Notes under the pieces: generated by a model
Database searches by the model: none
Seen by the model: only the letters and a program-made list of their open reading frames with translations
Told to the model about the DNA's origin: nothing
NCBI GenBank assembly: GCA_009840005.1
Contig: VXOR01000042.1
Location: 1 to 64,000 of the forward strand
Direction: 5' to 3'
Source of the DNA: Gemmatimonadota bacterium
GTDB lineage: Bacteria; Latescibacterota; UBA2968; UBA8231
DNA length: 64,000 nt
In this document: piece after piece, positions 50,928 through 60,503 of the stretch
How positions within the stretch are numbered: the first letter of the stretch is position 1
How the letters are laid out: every line of letters starts with the position of its first letter
Translations under genes and position numbers: made by a program

Positions 50928-51875
50928 ATGAAAAAACCTGCGGTTTACATAGACGGCCAAGAGGGGACGACCGGGCTGCGCATTCGTCAGATGCTAGCCG
51001 GGCGCGAGGATGTGGAGGTGTTGCTCATTCCACCGGAGCATCGCCGGGACCGGCGTGCGCGAGCCGAGTTCCTCAACCGCGCAGACTTGTGCGTCCTCTG
51101 CCTGCCCGACGACGCGGCAGCCGAGGCCCTCGCTTTGCTCGAAAATCCGCAGACCAAGGTCATCGACACGAGCACGGCGCACCGGGTCCATTCCGAGTGG
51201 GTCTATGGACTGCCCGAGATTTCGCCCGCGCACAAAGAGCAGATTCGTCGCGCGCAGCGAGTCGCCAATTGCGGTTGTTATCCCGTCGGCTTCATCCTCG
51301 CCGTGCGGCCCCTCATCTCGCAGGGGCTGCTCCTGCCAACCACGCCCCTAGCCATCAACGCGGTGTCTGGCTATTCCGGCGGGGGGAAAACGATGATCGC
51401 CGAATACGAGGGGGAAGGCGAGCACAAGCCTTTCTGCCTGTACGGCCTCGACGGTGCGCACAAGCACTTGCCCGAAATCTGGAAATTCAGCGGGTGCGAA
51501 AAGCAGCCGCTCTTTGTGCCGTCCGTCGATCATTCGTTCTGCGGCATGGTAGTAAGCACGCCCGTGCCCACAGAATTTTTCGCCCGTCCTTGCGTCAATC
51601 GCGAAGCCGTGTACGAAGTCTGGCGCGAGTACTACGCGGACTGTCCCTTTGTGAAGGTAGTCGCACCCCAAGCCGCTGTACTGCGCGACGACAAATTCCT
51701 CGACCTAACGGAATTGAGCCATACCAACTTCGTCGAGCTATCGGTCTGGGGTGCCCCCGAGCAGGGATTGATTCTGGTCGGGCGGCTCGACAACCTCGGC
51801 AAAGGAGCGTCGGGCAATGCCGTGCAGTGCCTCAACTTGATGCTCGGTTGCGGCGAGACCGCAGGGCTGGTCTAG
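50928..51875 (+). CDS. argC: N-acetyl-gamma-glutamyl-phosphate reductase ArgC (type 2, short form)
   Basis: Third step of arginine synthesis in the cytoplasm. 315 aa, the short type-2 form. N-terminal YIDGQEGTTGLRIRQML, catalytic Cys in VANCGCYPVGFI, and SGYSGGGKTMIAEYE. No other arg genes are in the window. The TatD gene begins on the next base after its TAG, so both belong to the same packed run. Confidence 0.93.
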   Translation: MKKPAVYIDGQEGTTGLRIRQMLAGREDVEVLLIPPEHRRDRRARAEFLNRADLCVLCLPDDAAAEALALLENPQTKVIDTSTAHRVHSEWVYGLPEISPAHKEQIRRAQRVANCGCYPVGFILAVRPLISQGLLLPTTPLAINAVSGYSGGGKTMIAEYEGEGEHKPFCLYGLDGAHKHLPEIWKFSGCEKQPLFVPSVDHSFCGMVVSTPVPTEFFARPCVNREAVYEVWREYYADCPFVKVVAPQAAVLRDDKFLDLTELSHTNFVELSVWGAPEQGLILVGRLDNLGKGASGNAVQCLNLMLGCGETAGLV

Positions 51876-52625
51876 ATGCTCGTCGATAGCCACTGTCATC
51901 TCGACCAATTCGCCGATGCCGACGCCGTGCTCGCGGCAGCCGCCCAAGCCGGAGTAGGGCAGGTCGTCGCCGTCAGCGAAAGCGCCGACTCCATGCGTGC
52001 AGTCCTCGCGCTCAAGCGGCGGTATCCAGATCAGGTGCTGGCCGGGCTGGGCTTGCATCCGGCGTGGATTACCCAAGCCACAGACGCCGAACTCGCCGAA
52101 GGACTCGCCTATCTGGCCGCGCATCTGCCCGAGGCCGATATCCTCGGCGAGGCCGGCCTCGACTACAAATGGGCCGCCAGTCCAGAGCAGCAGGCCCTGC
52201 AACAGGACGTCCTCACGCAGCAATTCGACCTAGCGGCACAGTGCAGCAAGCCGATCAACCTGCACTCGCGCCGCGCCCAGCGGCAGACCTTGGAGCGGGC
52301 CGTGGAATTTCGCCGCCGCACCAAGCTCAACGCCCAGCTACACTGGTTCACTCAATCCAAAAAACTCGTGCGGATCTGCCGTGCGGAGCGGATCTACGTG
52401 TCCGTCGGCCCATCCGTCCTCTGCGACCCGCAGACCCAAGCCGTGGTCGCAGAAATCGACCGCGAGTTGCTGCTGTTGGAAACGGACGCACCCGTGCCCA
52501 TTGGCGGGGTCGCGGGCCATCCAGCACGGGTGGCAGCAGTCGCCGCCAAACTAGCTGAACTCATCGGGTTTACTGCCGAGGAGGCCGCGGCCAATTGGGT
52601 GCGCTATTTGGGCAGGCTATCGTGA
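51876..52625 (+). CDS. TatD-family metal-dependent hydrolase
   Basis: 249 aa. TIM-barrel hydrolase with HxH in VDSHCHLD, the metal Glu in GEAGLDYKW, His in NLHSRRA and LHWF, and the final Asp in LLLETDAPVP. Family members are exonucleases or D-aminoacyl-tRNA-type repair enzymes. All metal ligands are present. Last gene of the 47.4-52.6 kb run. Confidence 0.9.
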   Translation: MLVDSHCHLDQFADADAVLAAAAQAGVGQVVAVSESADSMRAVLALKRRYPDQVLAGLGLHPAWITQATDAELAEGLAYLAAHLPEADILGEAGLDYKWAASPEQQALQQDVLTQQFDLAAQCSKPINLHSRRAQRQTLERAVEFRRRTKLNAQLHWFTQSKKLVRICRAERIYVSVGPSVLCDPQTQAVVAEIDRELLLLETDAPVPIGGVAGHPARVAAVAAKLAELIGFTAEEAAANWVRYLGRLS

Positions 52626-52684
52626 AAACACGGGTGGACACTAGGAGTTGCGGTTTTATCAGCATTATGGGGAAATACTCTAAG

Positions 52685-52768
52685 TACACGACAGTAGAAG
52701 TGGTCTGAGATGCTGAGCGGAGCGAAGCGGAGTCGAAGCATCTTATTCCTCAATGTCCCTGTCGTGTA
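52685..52768. repeat. Short palindromic element with 10-bp inverted ends
   Basis: TACACGACAG (52685-52694) and CTGTCGTGTA (52759-52768) bound an 84-bp element. Inside, 52709-52742 carries GATGCTGAGCGGAGCGAAGC and following bases ending GAAGCATC, nearly the same as in the element at 61.4 kb. It fills most of the gap between tatD and the export gene. Confidence 0.65.
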
Positions 52769-52812
52769 TTAAGGGAAATACTATCAGCGCAATTAGGTAA
52801 ATAGGAGGAACT

Positions 52813-54549
52813 ATGCCAACGAGCATTTTTGCCCTTGCTTGCGCCCTCGTCTTTTGCGGGCTAGCAGGGCCAGCGAGTGCCCAGAGCTTGGAAAGCCTGA
52901 TACGGGGCGAAGAAGTCAAACTACAGCCCCTTTCCGCGGCCGATCTGCCGGCCCTAAATCAGGATGTGACCGCCGATAAGGCGAGCCTGCCCGGCAGCTT
53001 GGGCGCGGATAAGTCGCGCATCAGTCAGGATCGCGATATAGACCCGGACACCTATATCGTCGGCCCCAACGACGTCTTGCAACTCTACATCTGGGGCGAA
53101 TTCGACCAGCCCTATACCTTGCAGGTCAATCCAGAGGGCAATGTTCTCATCCCCACCGTCGGCTCGTTTCACATTTCGGGCCTGTCGCTAACCGCGGCCA
53201 AAGAGCGCCTCTCGACCGCAGTCCAAAACAAATATCCTAACGTGGGCATCAGCATCTCCCTCGTGAGTATGCGCTTCTTCACCGCGTATGTCACCGGCAC
53301 GGTGCGGAACGAGGGCAGCTTCACCATCCATCCTACTACGCGGGTTTTAGATATAATCAAACAGGCTGGCGGCTTTGAGGACCGATTGCAACGGGTCGCG
53401 TTGCAGGACCAAGATGCCGGTGAAGCCACTAACCGCAACACAGGCCGGCGCTCCATCCAACTGATCCACCGCGACGGCACCAGCGAGCGCGTGGATCTCG
53501 ATATGTTCCTCGCCACCGGCGACCTCACGCACAATCCCTACGTGCGCATGGGCGACATGGTCCACGTCTCGTTTCGCAAGCATTCGGTGTCCATCTTCGG
53601 CGCGGTCAACCAAGAGGGCGAATACGAGTTTCTACCCGGGGACACCCTCGGCGACCTCGTGACATTGGCCAAGGGCTTGAACCGCTCCAAACCGCTAATC
53701 AGCGCCGAACTCTGGCGCTTTCAGGAGGGCACCGAGCAGGCCGAAGTCATTGAGCTAGGCGGCACCAAAGAGACGCTGGAGGAACTGGACTACGAGACCA
53801 TCCGCCACATTGAGCTGCGCCCCAACGACGCGATCTTTATCCGCACGCAATCGCTGTGGCAATCCACGCACACGGTCGTGATCTCTGGCGAGGTCAAGTT
53901 CCAAGGCCGCTACCGCATCGAACCCGGCGTTACCCGCATCAAGGACGTGGTGGCCGCGGCCGGCGGCCTCACCGACGAGGCGTCTCTCATCGGTGCCCGG
54001 GTGATCCGCACCAAGGTACGGGCCGAGAAAGACCCGCAGCTAGAGCAGCTAAAGAGACAGAGCGAGGTGGCGGGCCTCACCGACATGAACATCGAGGATC
54101 GGGCTTATCTCAAGACCAAAACCCGCGAGGAAAAGGGGCGGGTCGCGGTCGATTTCGAGCGGTTGTTTGTCGATGGCGACGAGCAGCAGAACATCTTGCT
54201 CGCCAACGGCGATGTGATCTTTTTCCCCATGCAGCGGCACACCATCAACGTCAGTGGTCAAGTGCAGCGAGCCGGGCTGATCGACTACGAGCCAGGCCGC
54301 AAAGTGCGCTACTACATAACCAAGGCCGGCGGATACTTGTACGACGCCGACAAACGCAATGCCCGCCTAGTCCGAGCGCGCACGGGCGTCCGCGAGAAAC
54401 TCAAAGACAACCTGTTAGTCGAGGTCGGCGACGAAATATGGGTGCCCCAGAAGGAGCGCATCGATTACTGGACACTCACCCGAGAAACTATTCCCACCAT
54501 CTTCAATATTCTGACCCTCGCGGCCTTGTTGAGGGGGGCTTTTTTCTAG
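52813..54549 (+). CDS. Wza-like polysaccharide export protein with SLBB domains
   Basis: 578 aa, outer-membrane/periplasmic. Signal peptide (IFALACALVFCGLAGPASA-Q). The poly-export domain is at about 70-160 (YIVGPNDVLQLYIWGEFDQP, then VNPEGNVLIPTVG), followed by about three SLBB domains (VTGTVRNEGSFTI, VSIFGAVNQEGEY, VVISGEVKFQGRYRIEPGVT, INVSGQVQRAGLIDY). It ends with a hydrophobic helix (ETIPTIFNILTLAALLRGAF), so the N-terminal Cys of classical lipoprotein Wza is absent and the anchor may be C-terminal. AGGAGG precedes the ATG. The chain-length gene follows. Confidence 0.93.
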   Translation: MPTSIFALACALVFCGLAGPASAQSLESLIRGEEVKLQPLSAADLPALNQDVTADKASLPGSLGADKSRISQDRDIDPDTYIVGPNDVLQLYIWGEFDQPYTLQVNPEGNVLIPTVGSFHISGLSLTAAKERLSTAVQNKYPNVGISISLVSMRFFTAYVTGTVRNEGSFTIHPTTRVLDIIKQAGGFEDRLQRVALQDQDAGEATNRNTGRRSIQLIHRDGTSERVDLDMFLATGDLTHNPYVRMGDMVHVSFRKHSVSIFGAVNQEGEYEFLPGDTLGDLVTLAKGLNRSKPLISAELWRFQEGTEQAEVIELGGTKETLEELDYETIRHIELRPNDAIFIRTQSLWQSTHTVVISGEVKFQGRYRIEPGVTRIKDVVAAAGGLTDEASLIGARVIRTKVRAEKDPQLEQLKRQSEVAGLTDMNIEDRAYLKTKTREEKGRVAVDFERLFVDGDEQQNILLANGDVIFFPMQRHTINVSGQVQRAGLIDYEPGRKVRYYITKAGGYLYDADKRNARLVRARTGVREKLKDNLLVEVGDEIWVPQKERIDYWTLTRETIPTIFNILTLAALLRGAFF

Positions 54550-54576
54550 CATAAGAATCCCAAGGAGCACTACTGA

Positions 54577-55779
54577 ATGAATACTTCAAAAAAAGAAATC
54601 GACATCATCGATCTGCTAACAGCACTGCACGCGGGCCGATGGCTGATCATCGGCGGCACCTTGGCCATCTGCGTCTTGGCCGGTGGCCTCAGCTTCCTCT
54701 TGCCAAAGGAATACGAGGCCACTGTGCAAATTCTGCCCCCCCGCGAGAAGAAGGAGAGTTTTGGTTTTTCCAGCATGCTCTCGTCCTTACCCATACCCGC
54801 CTTGCGCCTCGGGGAGCGGGGCACGCCATCTGACATTTCTCTCGCCACCATCGGGAGCGTGACGACGCGGCGGCGGATGATCGAGAAATTCGGTTTGATG
54901 CAGCGCTACGAGTCCAGTAATCTGACCGACGCGCTTGAGACCCTCGCCGACAATACCACGGCCGCCATGACCGAAGAGGGCATGCTTGCGGTATCAGTCC
55001 TAGACAAAGACCCGCAAATGGCCGCCGACATGGCCAATTACTACATCGCCCTGCTCGATAGCACCAACAAGCGGTTCGCACATAAGACGGCCTCCGACCG
55101 CTTGGACTTTATCCGCGGGCTTTTGCTAGAAGAAGATAAAAAACTAGAGGACAAAATGAAGCTGCTGGAACAGTTCCAGTCCGAGCACAATGCCATCTCG
55201 ATCGCGGATCAATCCCGCGCCGTGATCCTGACGGCCACCTCAATGCAGACCGCCGTAATGGAGCTCGGAATTGAGCGCCAACGGCTCATTCAATCGGGGC
55301 TAGGTCCCAACCACGACAAGGTCAAACAGCTCGAGCGCGAAATTGACCTGCGGCTGGGGACCCTCGCTTTCTTGCGCGATGGCCCCAGACCCACCGACAA
55401 CGGCTTGCTGCCAAACAAAGCGCTGCGACTACCACTGGACGAAAACCTCTTCCTGCCGCTGAAGCAGATCCCGGGCGTGGCCCAAGAGTACGCAAACCTC
55501 GAAAAGGATGTACTCGTGCAGACGTCCCTTTTGCTGGTCCTGTTGCAACAGGAGGCCCAAGCCCTGATCGAGGCCAAGGACGCCACTTCCACCGTGCAGA
55601 TACTCGACCCAGCCACACCACCCGAAATCAAGGCCAAGCCCCAGCGCGTGCTGATCGTATTTCTCGCCGGCTTACTCAGCCTCATCGCCTCAGTCTCCTA
55701 TGTGATGGGGGCGGTGTACATGCGGGGCCTTCAACAGCGCTGGCGCGACCGACATGAGACGACGCCTGAAGTTCTATGA
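54577..55779 (+). CDS. Wzz/GNVR-type polysaccharide chain-length determinant
   Basis: 400 aa inner-membrane co-polymerase. First helix at about 22-42 ([20 protein letters not shown]), a periplasmic coiled-coil part including [20 protein letters not shown], a proline-rich segment [16 protein letters not shown] and the second helix ([20 protein letters not shown]). No cytoplasmic tyrosine-kinase domain. AGGAG lies upstream of the ATG. Its last codons overlap the dut start (ATGA), an odd but clear coupling. Confidence 0.9.
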   Translation: MNTSKKEIDIIDLLTALHAGRWLIIGGTLAICVLAGGLSFLLPKEYEATVQILPPREKKESFGFSSMLSSLPIPALRLGERGTPSDISLATIGSVTTRRRMIEKFGLMQRYESSNLTDALETLADNTTAAMTEEGMLAVSVLDKDPQMAADMANYYIALLDSTNKRFAHKTASDRLDFIRGLLLEEDKKLEDKMKLLEQFQSEHNAISIADQSRAVILTATSMQTAVMELGIERQRLIQSGLGPNHDKVKQLEREIDLRLGTLAFLRDGPRPTDNGLLPNKALRLPLDENLFLPLKQIPGVAQEYANLEKDVLVQTSLLLVLLQQEAQALIEAKDATSTVQILDPATPPEIKAKPQRVLIVFLAGLLSLIASVSYVMGAVYMRGLQQRWRDRHETTPEVL

Positions 55780-56216
55780 CTATTCAAGTAAAGGTCATCA
55801 ACAAGGGGGGCCAACCACTGCCCACCTATGAGACGCCGCACAGCGCCGGCCTCGACTTGCGCGCCGCGTTATCAGAAGCAGTGGTGTTAGCGCCCGGTGA
55901 GCGCGGCCTCATTCCCACGGGCCTGTTTCTCGAAATCCCCCCGGGCTACGAGGCACAGGTCAGGCCGCGCAGTGGCTTGGCTCTCAAGCGCGGCCTGACG
56001 TTGCTCAACGCCCCGGGCACAATCGACGCCGACTACCGAGGCGAAGTCGGCGTCATCATGGTCAACCTTTCGACCGAAGAGCAGCCCATCGATCCGGGCG
56101 AGCGCATCGCCCAGCTCATTTTCGCGCCGGTTACGCACGGTGAGTGGATCGAGGTCGAGCAGCTCGCTGAAACGGAGCGCGGCAGCGGCGGCTTTGGCTC
56201 GACGGGGGCGCACTGA
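55776..56216 (+). CDS. dut: dUTP diphosphatase
   Basis: Trimeric enzyme turning dUTP into dUMP. 146 aa. Conserved motifs in order: [49 protein letters not shown] and the C-terminal P-loop-like GSGGFGSTG. All five motifs are intact. It overlaps the chain-length gene by four bases and ends before a bidirectional terminator. Confidence 0.97.
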   Translation: MTIQVKVINKGGQPLPTYETPHSAGLDLRAALSEAVVLAPGERGLIPTGLFLEIPPGYEAQVRPRSGLALKRGLTLLNAPGTIDADYRGEVGVIMVNLSTEEQPIDPGERIAQLIFAPVTHGEWIEVEQLAETERGSGGFGSTGAH

Positions 56217-56242
56217 AATTATTCAAAAGCAGGTGAAAAAAT

Positions 56243-56279
56243 AAAGGGGCCGGTACTCTTGTTAGAGTACCGGCCCTTT
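56243..56279. terminator. Bidirectional rho-independent terminator
   Basis: Perfect 12-bp stem GGGCCGGTACTC / GAGTACCGGCCC (56247-56258, 56265-56276) with loop TTGTTA. T-rich tails occur on both strands (TTTGTGTT on plus, TTTATTTTTT on minus), serving the convergent dut and MoaD-like genes. Confidence 0.92.
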
Positions 56280-56300
56280 GTGTTGCATCCGTACGGCTGA

Positions 56301-56570
56301 CTAACTCGCGCCCCCCGATATGGCGGGCAAGAAGTGGACCTCGCTTTCAGGCCCCACCTTAGCCCTTAGCCCAGCCGCGACCACTTCGCCATCCACCGCG
56401 ATGGCAATCTCGGTCTTGATGCGGTCGCCATCGAGAACCCGCTCCTTGAAGCCGGGGTAGCGGGCGTCGAGCGCGGCAACGACTTCGCGCACGGTTGCGC
56501 CCTCTACCTCTACTTGCTGCTGGCCAGCAGTCAGCTTCTGCATCAGCGAGGGAATCCAAGCTACGGGCAT
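56301..56570 (-). CDS. MoaD/ThiS-like ubiquitin-fold protein with residues after the GG
   Basis: 89 aa. Beta-grasp fold (EVEGATVREVVAALDARYPG, then VHFLPAISGG). Classical MoaD ends in Gly-Gly; here Ala-Ser follow, so the C-terminus would need trimming before activation, as known for some archaeal and actinobacterial relatives. It starts six bases after the molybdenum subunit stop, so a role in molybdopterin synthesis for that enzyme is plausible. A sulfur-carrier role for another pathway cannot be excluded. Confidence 0.8.
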   Translation of the reverse strand: MPVAWIPSLMQKLTAGQQQVEVEGATVREVVAALDARYPGFKERVLDGDRIKTEIAIAVDGEVVAAGLRAKVGPESEVHFLPAISGGAS

Positions 56571-56576
56571 GATGGG

Positions 56577-58859
56577 CTAACCGCCGGCAGCCTGCGCGGA
56601 CCGATCCTCGTGCGCCTGCAACGCAGCGACAATGCGGTCGGGCTTCATGGGCAATTCCTGCGGCCGCACGCCAACGGCAGCCTCAATGGCCGCGGCGATG
56701 GCCGCAGGCGGCGGGGCGATGTTGGCCTCGCCAACGCCGCGCACGCCATAGGGATGGCCCGGGTTGGGGACCTCGACGATGATGGTCTCAATCATCGGCA
56801 GGTCGAGGCTGGTCGGGATCCGGTAGTCGAGAAAACTGGAGTTGTCGAGGTGGCCGTCTCCACTGTAGAAGTACTCCTCGTTGAGCGCCCAACCAATACC
56901 TTGCACCGAGCCACCCTGCATCTGGCCCTCGACGTACGCCGGGTGAATGGCCCGGCCAGCGTCTTGGACGACCGTGAAGCGCACAATCTCGACCTTGCCG
57001 GTCTCGGGATCGACCTCGACATCGGCGATATTGGCTGCAAAGGAGCCGCCGACGCCCGAGTCCGGATCCACACTAGCGCGGCCAATGACCGGGCCGCCGG
57101 TCTCTTCGAGGCGGCCAGCCAGTTCCTTAAAGGTCAGCTCGTTATCGCCGGAACGGAAGACGCCATCTTCAAACTCGACTTGGCCTGCTTCGACCTCCCA
57201 CAGTTGAGCCGCGCGGTCGCAGAGCTGGTCTCGCACGTCGAGGGCGGCCTTGTACGCGGCCCAGCCGGTGGCGTACGTCACGCGGCTGCCGCCGGTTACG
57301 TCCGTGTGGCCAATCGAATCCGTGTCGGCCACCTGCGGTTTGACGTCTTCGGCCCGCAGGCCCAAGGTCTCGGCAAACTGCATGGCGACCGATGTGCGCG
57401 TCCCGCCAATGTCGGTCGAACCCTCGACTAAGCTGACCGTGCCGTCTGCATTGACGCTGGCCGTGCAGGAGGACTTGAGCCCGACGTTGAACCAATAGCC
57501 AACCGAGATGCCGCGCCCTCCGTTGGGACCGGCGGGCGCTGGACTCTGATAGTGCTCCGAGTCGCGGATGGCTTCCAACACCTCCTTGCAGCCCATCTTC
57601 GGATACACCACCCCGTCAATGCGCCGAGTGCCAGTCGTCGCGCTGTTTTTGAGCCGGATCTCCAGCGGCTCCATCCCCAATTCGGCGGCCAGCAGATCGA
57701 CCACATGTTCGGTGGCGAAGGCCACCTGCGTCGAACCTGGAGCGCGATAGGCAAAACTCCGCGGCTTGTTGACCACTACGTCATAGCAGTCGATCCGGCC
57801 ATCGGGTATGTCGTAACACGAAAACACGCACATCGCGGCTGCGCCGACCAAGCCGCCGGGATACGCCCCAGACTCAAAGGCGATATAGGCATCGGCGACC
57901 ACGATCTTGCCGCTCTTGTCAGCACCCATCTTGATCTTGATGTACGACCCAGGCGTCGGGCCAGTGCTCTCGAAGACGGCTGGCCGGGTCATAATCATCT
58001 TGACGGGTTGGCCGCTCGCCTTGGAGAGCAGGGCAGCAACCGGCTCCAAGTAGATCGGGATTTTGCCGCCAAAGCCGCCGCCAATTTCCTGGGGCACAAC
58101 CTTGATCTTGGAAATGGGCATGTCCAAGACCGCGCCAACTTGGGCGCGCGCAGTGAACGAACCTTGGGTGCTGGTCCAGATCGTCAGTTGGCCATCGGCG
58201 TTCCAGCTCGCCGTGGCGTTGTGCGGCTCAATGTATCCTTGATGCACCGTGGCGGTCTGAAACTCGCGCTCCACGACCACGTCGGCCGCGGCAAAGGCTT
58301 TGTCGGCATCACCTAATCGGTGCTCAAAGTGAGTGGCGAGGTTGCTCGTGCGGCCGATGTCTTCCCCAAACTCTTGGGTGGTCATGTCGTCGTGAAGTTG
58401 GGGCGCACCCTCCTGCATGGCCTCGCGCACATCGAGCACGGCTTCTAGGACCTCGTACTCGACTTCGATCAGATCGAGCGCCTCCTCGGCAATGTGGACG
58501 CTAGTGGCGGCGACCGCGGCGACTGGATGCCCGCTGTACAGGGCTTTATCCGTGGCCAGCACATTGTCGCGCAGGTATTTGAGCCGGGCCGGGCCTTCGC
58601 CGAGATCAACCATTTGGTCGCCGGCATCGGGCAGATCAGTGCCCGTGAGGACGGCCTTGACCCCAGGCAGGGCCGCGGCTTTAGACGTGTCTATGGACTT
58701 GATGCGCGCATGAGCGTGGGGCGAGCGCAAGACCTGTCCGTAGAGCAAGCCAGCCAACTGGGTGTCGGCGCCGTAAATGGCGCGCCCAGTGACCTTGTCA
58801 ACGCCGTCGTGGCGGATGGGGCGGGTGCCGATGACTTTGTAGCCGTTGTTGGCAGGCAT
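56577..58859 (-). CDS. Xanthine-dehydrogenase-family molybdenum-binding large subunit
   Basis: 760 aa, aldehyde/xanthine oxidase family. N-terminal a/b hammerhead domain (VTGRAIYGADTQLAGLLYGQ), molybdopterin-binding domain with GGGFGGK at 260-266 and the Arg-containing AYRAPGSTQ, and the catalytic Glu in GVGEANIAPPP near the C-terminus. The substrate is unknown: no CO-dehydrogenase-type AYxCSFR loop is seen (the equivalent is FAYRAPG). The FeS and FAD subunit genes lie just upstream in the same operon, and a MoaD-like gene follows. Confidence 0.93.
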   Translation of the reverse strand: MPANNGYKVIGTRPIRHDGVDKVTGRAIYGADTQLAGLLYGQVLRSPHAHARIKSIDTSKAAALPGVKAVLTGTDLPDAGDQMVDLGEGPARLKYLRDNVLATDKALYSGHPVAAVAATSVHIAEEALDLIEVEYEVLEAVLDVREAMQEGAPQLHDDMTTQEFGEDIGRTSNLATHFEHRLGDADKAFAAADVVVEREFQTATVHQGYIEPHNATASWNADGQLTIWTSTQGSFTARAQVGAVLDMPISKIKVVPQEIGGGFGGKIPIYLEPVAALLSKASGQPVKMIMTRPAVFESTGPTPGSYIKIKMGADKSGKIVVADAYIAFESGAYPGGLVGAAAMCVFSCYDIPDGRIDCYDVVVNKPRSFAYRAPGSTQVAFATEHVVDLLAAELGMEPLEIRLKNSATTGTRRIDGVVYPKMGCKEVLEAIRDSEHYQSPAPAGPNGGRGISVGYWFNVGLKSSCTASVNADGTVSLVEGSTDIGGTRTSVAMQFAETLGLRAEDVKPQVADTDSIGHTDVTGGSRVTYATGWAAYKAALDVRDQLCDRAAQLWEVEAGQVEFEDGVFRSGDNELTFKELAGRLEETGGPVIGRASVDPDSGVGGSFAANIADVEVDPETGKVEIVRFTVVQDAGRAIHPAYVEGQMQGGSVQGIGWALNEEYFYSGDGHLDNSSFLDYRIPTSLDLPMIETIIVEVPNPGHPYGVRGVGEANIAPPPAAIAAAIEAAVGVRPQELPMKPDRIVAALQAHEDRSAQAAGG

Positions 58860-58879
58860 GGCGTTCCTCCTCGTTGGGT

Positions 58880-59359
58880 TCAGGCGCTTTGGTGCACTTC
58901 CTCAGCGGCGTCGAGGACAGCGCGGACGATCTTGTCGTAGCCCGTGCAGCGGCACAAGTTGCCAGCCAGCCAGTGCCGCACTTCGTGCTCGGAAGGGTTG
59001 GGATTGTGGTCGAGCAGGGCTTTGGAGGCCACCAAAAAGCCCGGGGTGCAGATGCCGCATTGGAGTGCGGCGTGTTCGAGAAACTTCTGCTGCACCGGGT
59101 GCAGGCTATCCGGGCTGGCAAGGCCCTCGACCGTGCCGATCTGTTTGCCGTCGGCCTCGACGGCCAGCATTAGACAAGAATCGACGAGGACGCCGTCAAC
59201 GGCGATGGAACACGCGCCGCAGTTGCCGTCGTTGCAGCCTTCCTTGGTACCGGTAAAGCCGAGCGTCTCGCGCAATACTTCGAGCAGGCTTTGGCGCGGC
59301 TCGCAGAGAAATTCGGTCGGCTCCCCATTGATCGTGGTTTGGACGTGTGTTTTGCTCAT
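58880..59359 (-). CDS. Xanthine-dehydrogenase-family [2Fe-2S] small subunit
   Basis: 159 aa with two [2Fe-2S] domains: the plant-type cluster (GCNDGNCGACS, plus Cys62 in DSCLMLA) and the second cluster (LQCGICTPGF and LCRCTGY). Carries electrons from the molybdenum centre to the FAD subunit. Lies between the other two subunit genes, 20 bases before the large subunit start. All eight cysteines are present. Confidence 0.96.
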   Translation of the reverse strand: MSKTHVQTTINGEPTEFLCEPRQSLLEVLRETLGFTGTKEGCNDGNCGACSIAVDGVLVDSCLMLAVEADGKQIGTVEGLASPDSLHPVQQKFLEHAALQCGICTPGFLVASKALLDHNPNPSEHEVRHWLAGNLCRCTGYDKIVRAVLDAAEEVHQSA

Positions 59360-59443
59360 GTACCTTAACTCCGAATTTGGGCCGCTTGTTGCGGCGAGTG
59401 AGAATCTTCTATCGCCGACCGCATGGTCGGTGCACTTCTAACT

Positions 59444-60352
59444 CTAGCCGGCCGCTTCCTGCACGGCGTTGGCGACGAACTGGCCGCGGGCCCGAGCCAC
59501 AGCACCCGCGAGAGTGCGCTTGACCAGCACTCCGACGAGATGGGTGCGGAACTCGGCCGGACCGCGCATATCGGAAATCGGACTGGCCGCGCTCTGGGCC
59601 ATTGCCGCGGCCGCTTCGATAGCCTCATCTGAAACGGCTTGGCCCGCTAGGCTATCGCCGGCCTCGCGGGCGAAAATCGGCGTGGGGCCGACCGCGGCGA
59701 GTGCAATGCGCGCGGCCTTAAACTCCTTGCCGCGATTGGCCAAGGTGACATGGGAGGACACGCCGACGATGGCGATGTCCATCTCATTGCGCGGAATGAA
59801 GCGCTGGTAGTGAGAGCCCGTGTTCTTCCTGGCAATCGGGATCTGGAGAGAAACCAAGATCTCGCCGGGCGCGAGCACGCTGCGGCCCGGGGCGGTGCAA
59901 AAATCCTCTACCGAGACTTGGCGCTTGCCGTCCGGCCCGGCAATGTGGCACACGGCCGAGTGGGTAATAAGGCTGGGGATCGTGTCCGCACTCGGAGAGG
60001 CATTGCACAAATTGCCACCAAAGGTGGCGCGGCCCTGTATTTGGATGCCGCCGATGATGGCAGCCGAATCGACGAGCCCAGGGTATCGCTCGACGATTTC
60101 GGGGTCGTTATAGATGCGCCAGCAGGACACGCCCGCGCCGATGACCAAACCCCGGCGGGGGCCGTAGGAAAGCTCGTTGGCCTCGGGGACATTCTTGATG
60201 TCGATGACGCAATCGGGCGCAAAACGCTTCCCGCGCAACTGGACGATCAAATCGGTGCCGCCAGCAAGGACGCGAGCGGCCTCGCCCTTCTCGACCTTGA
60301 GGGCCACGGCCTCGCGCAACGTGCTGGGGGCGCAGTATGCAAAATCTTTCAA
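59444..60352 (-). CDS. Xanthine-dehydrogenase-family FAD-binding subunit
   Basis: 302 aa. FAD-binding motifs ARVLAGGTDLIVQL (about 32-45) and ATFGGNLCNASPSADTIP (about 109-126), with a C-terminal CO-dehydrogenase-flavoprotein domain. First gene of the FAD, FeS, Mo, MoaD order on the minus strand. 84 bases separate it from the FeS gene. Confidence 0.95.
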   Translation of the reverse strand: MKDFAYCAPSTLREAVALKVEKGEAARVLAGGTDLIVQLRGKRFAPDCVIDIKNVPEANELSYGPRRGLVIGAGVSCWRIYNDPEIVERYPGLVDSAAIIGGIQIQGRATFGGNLCNASPSADTIPSLITHSAVCHIAGPDGKRQVSVEDFCTAPGRSVLAPGEILVSLQIPIARKNTGSHYQRFIPRNEMDIAIVGVSSHVTLANRGKEFKAARIALAAVGPTPIFAREAGDSLAGQAVSDEAIEAAAAMAQSAASPISDMRGPAEFRTHLVGVLVKRTLAGAVARARGQFVANAVQEAAG

Positions 60353-60503
60353 GGAAAAACCTCCTTGCTTGTAAGTAGTGATCGCTGAGTTCGCGCCTAA
60401 TTATGGAACGCCCCACCTCCGCTGTCAAGAGCGGTAAAAGAGGTCGGATAGCCGGATTTTTCTCGGAGAAACCCTCGGCGTAGAGCGCATCCACAGATTC
60501 GCA

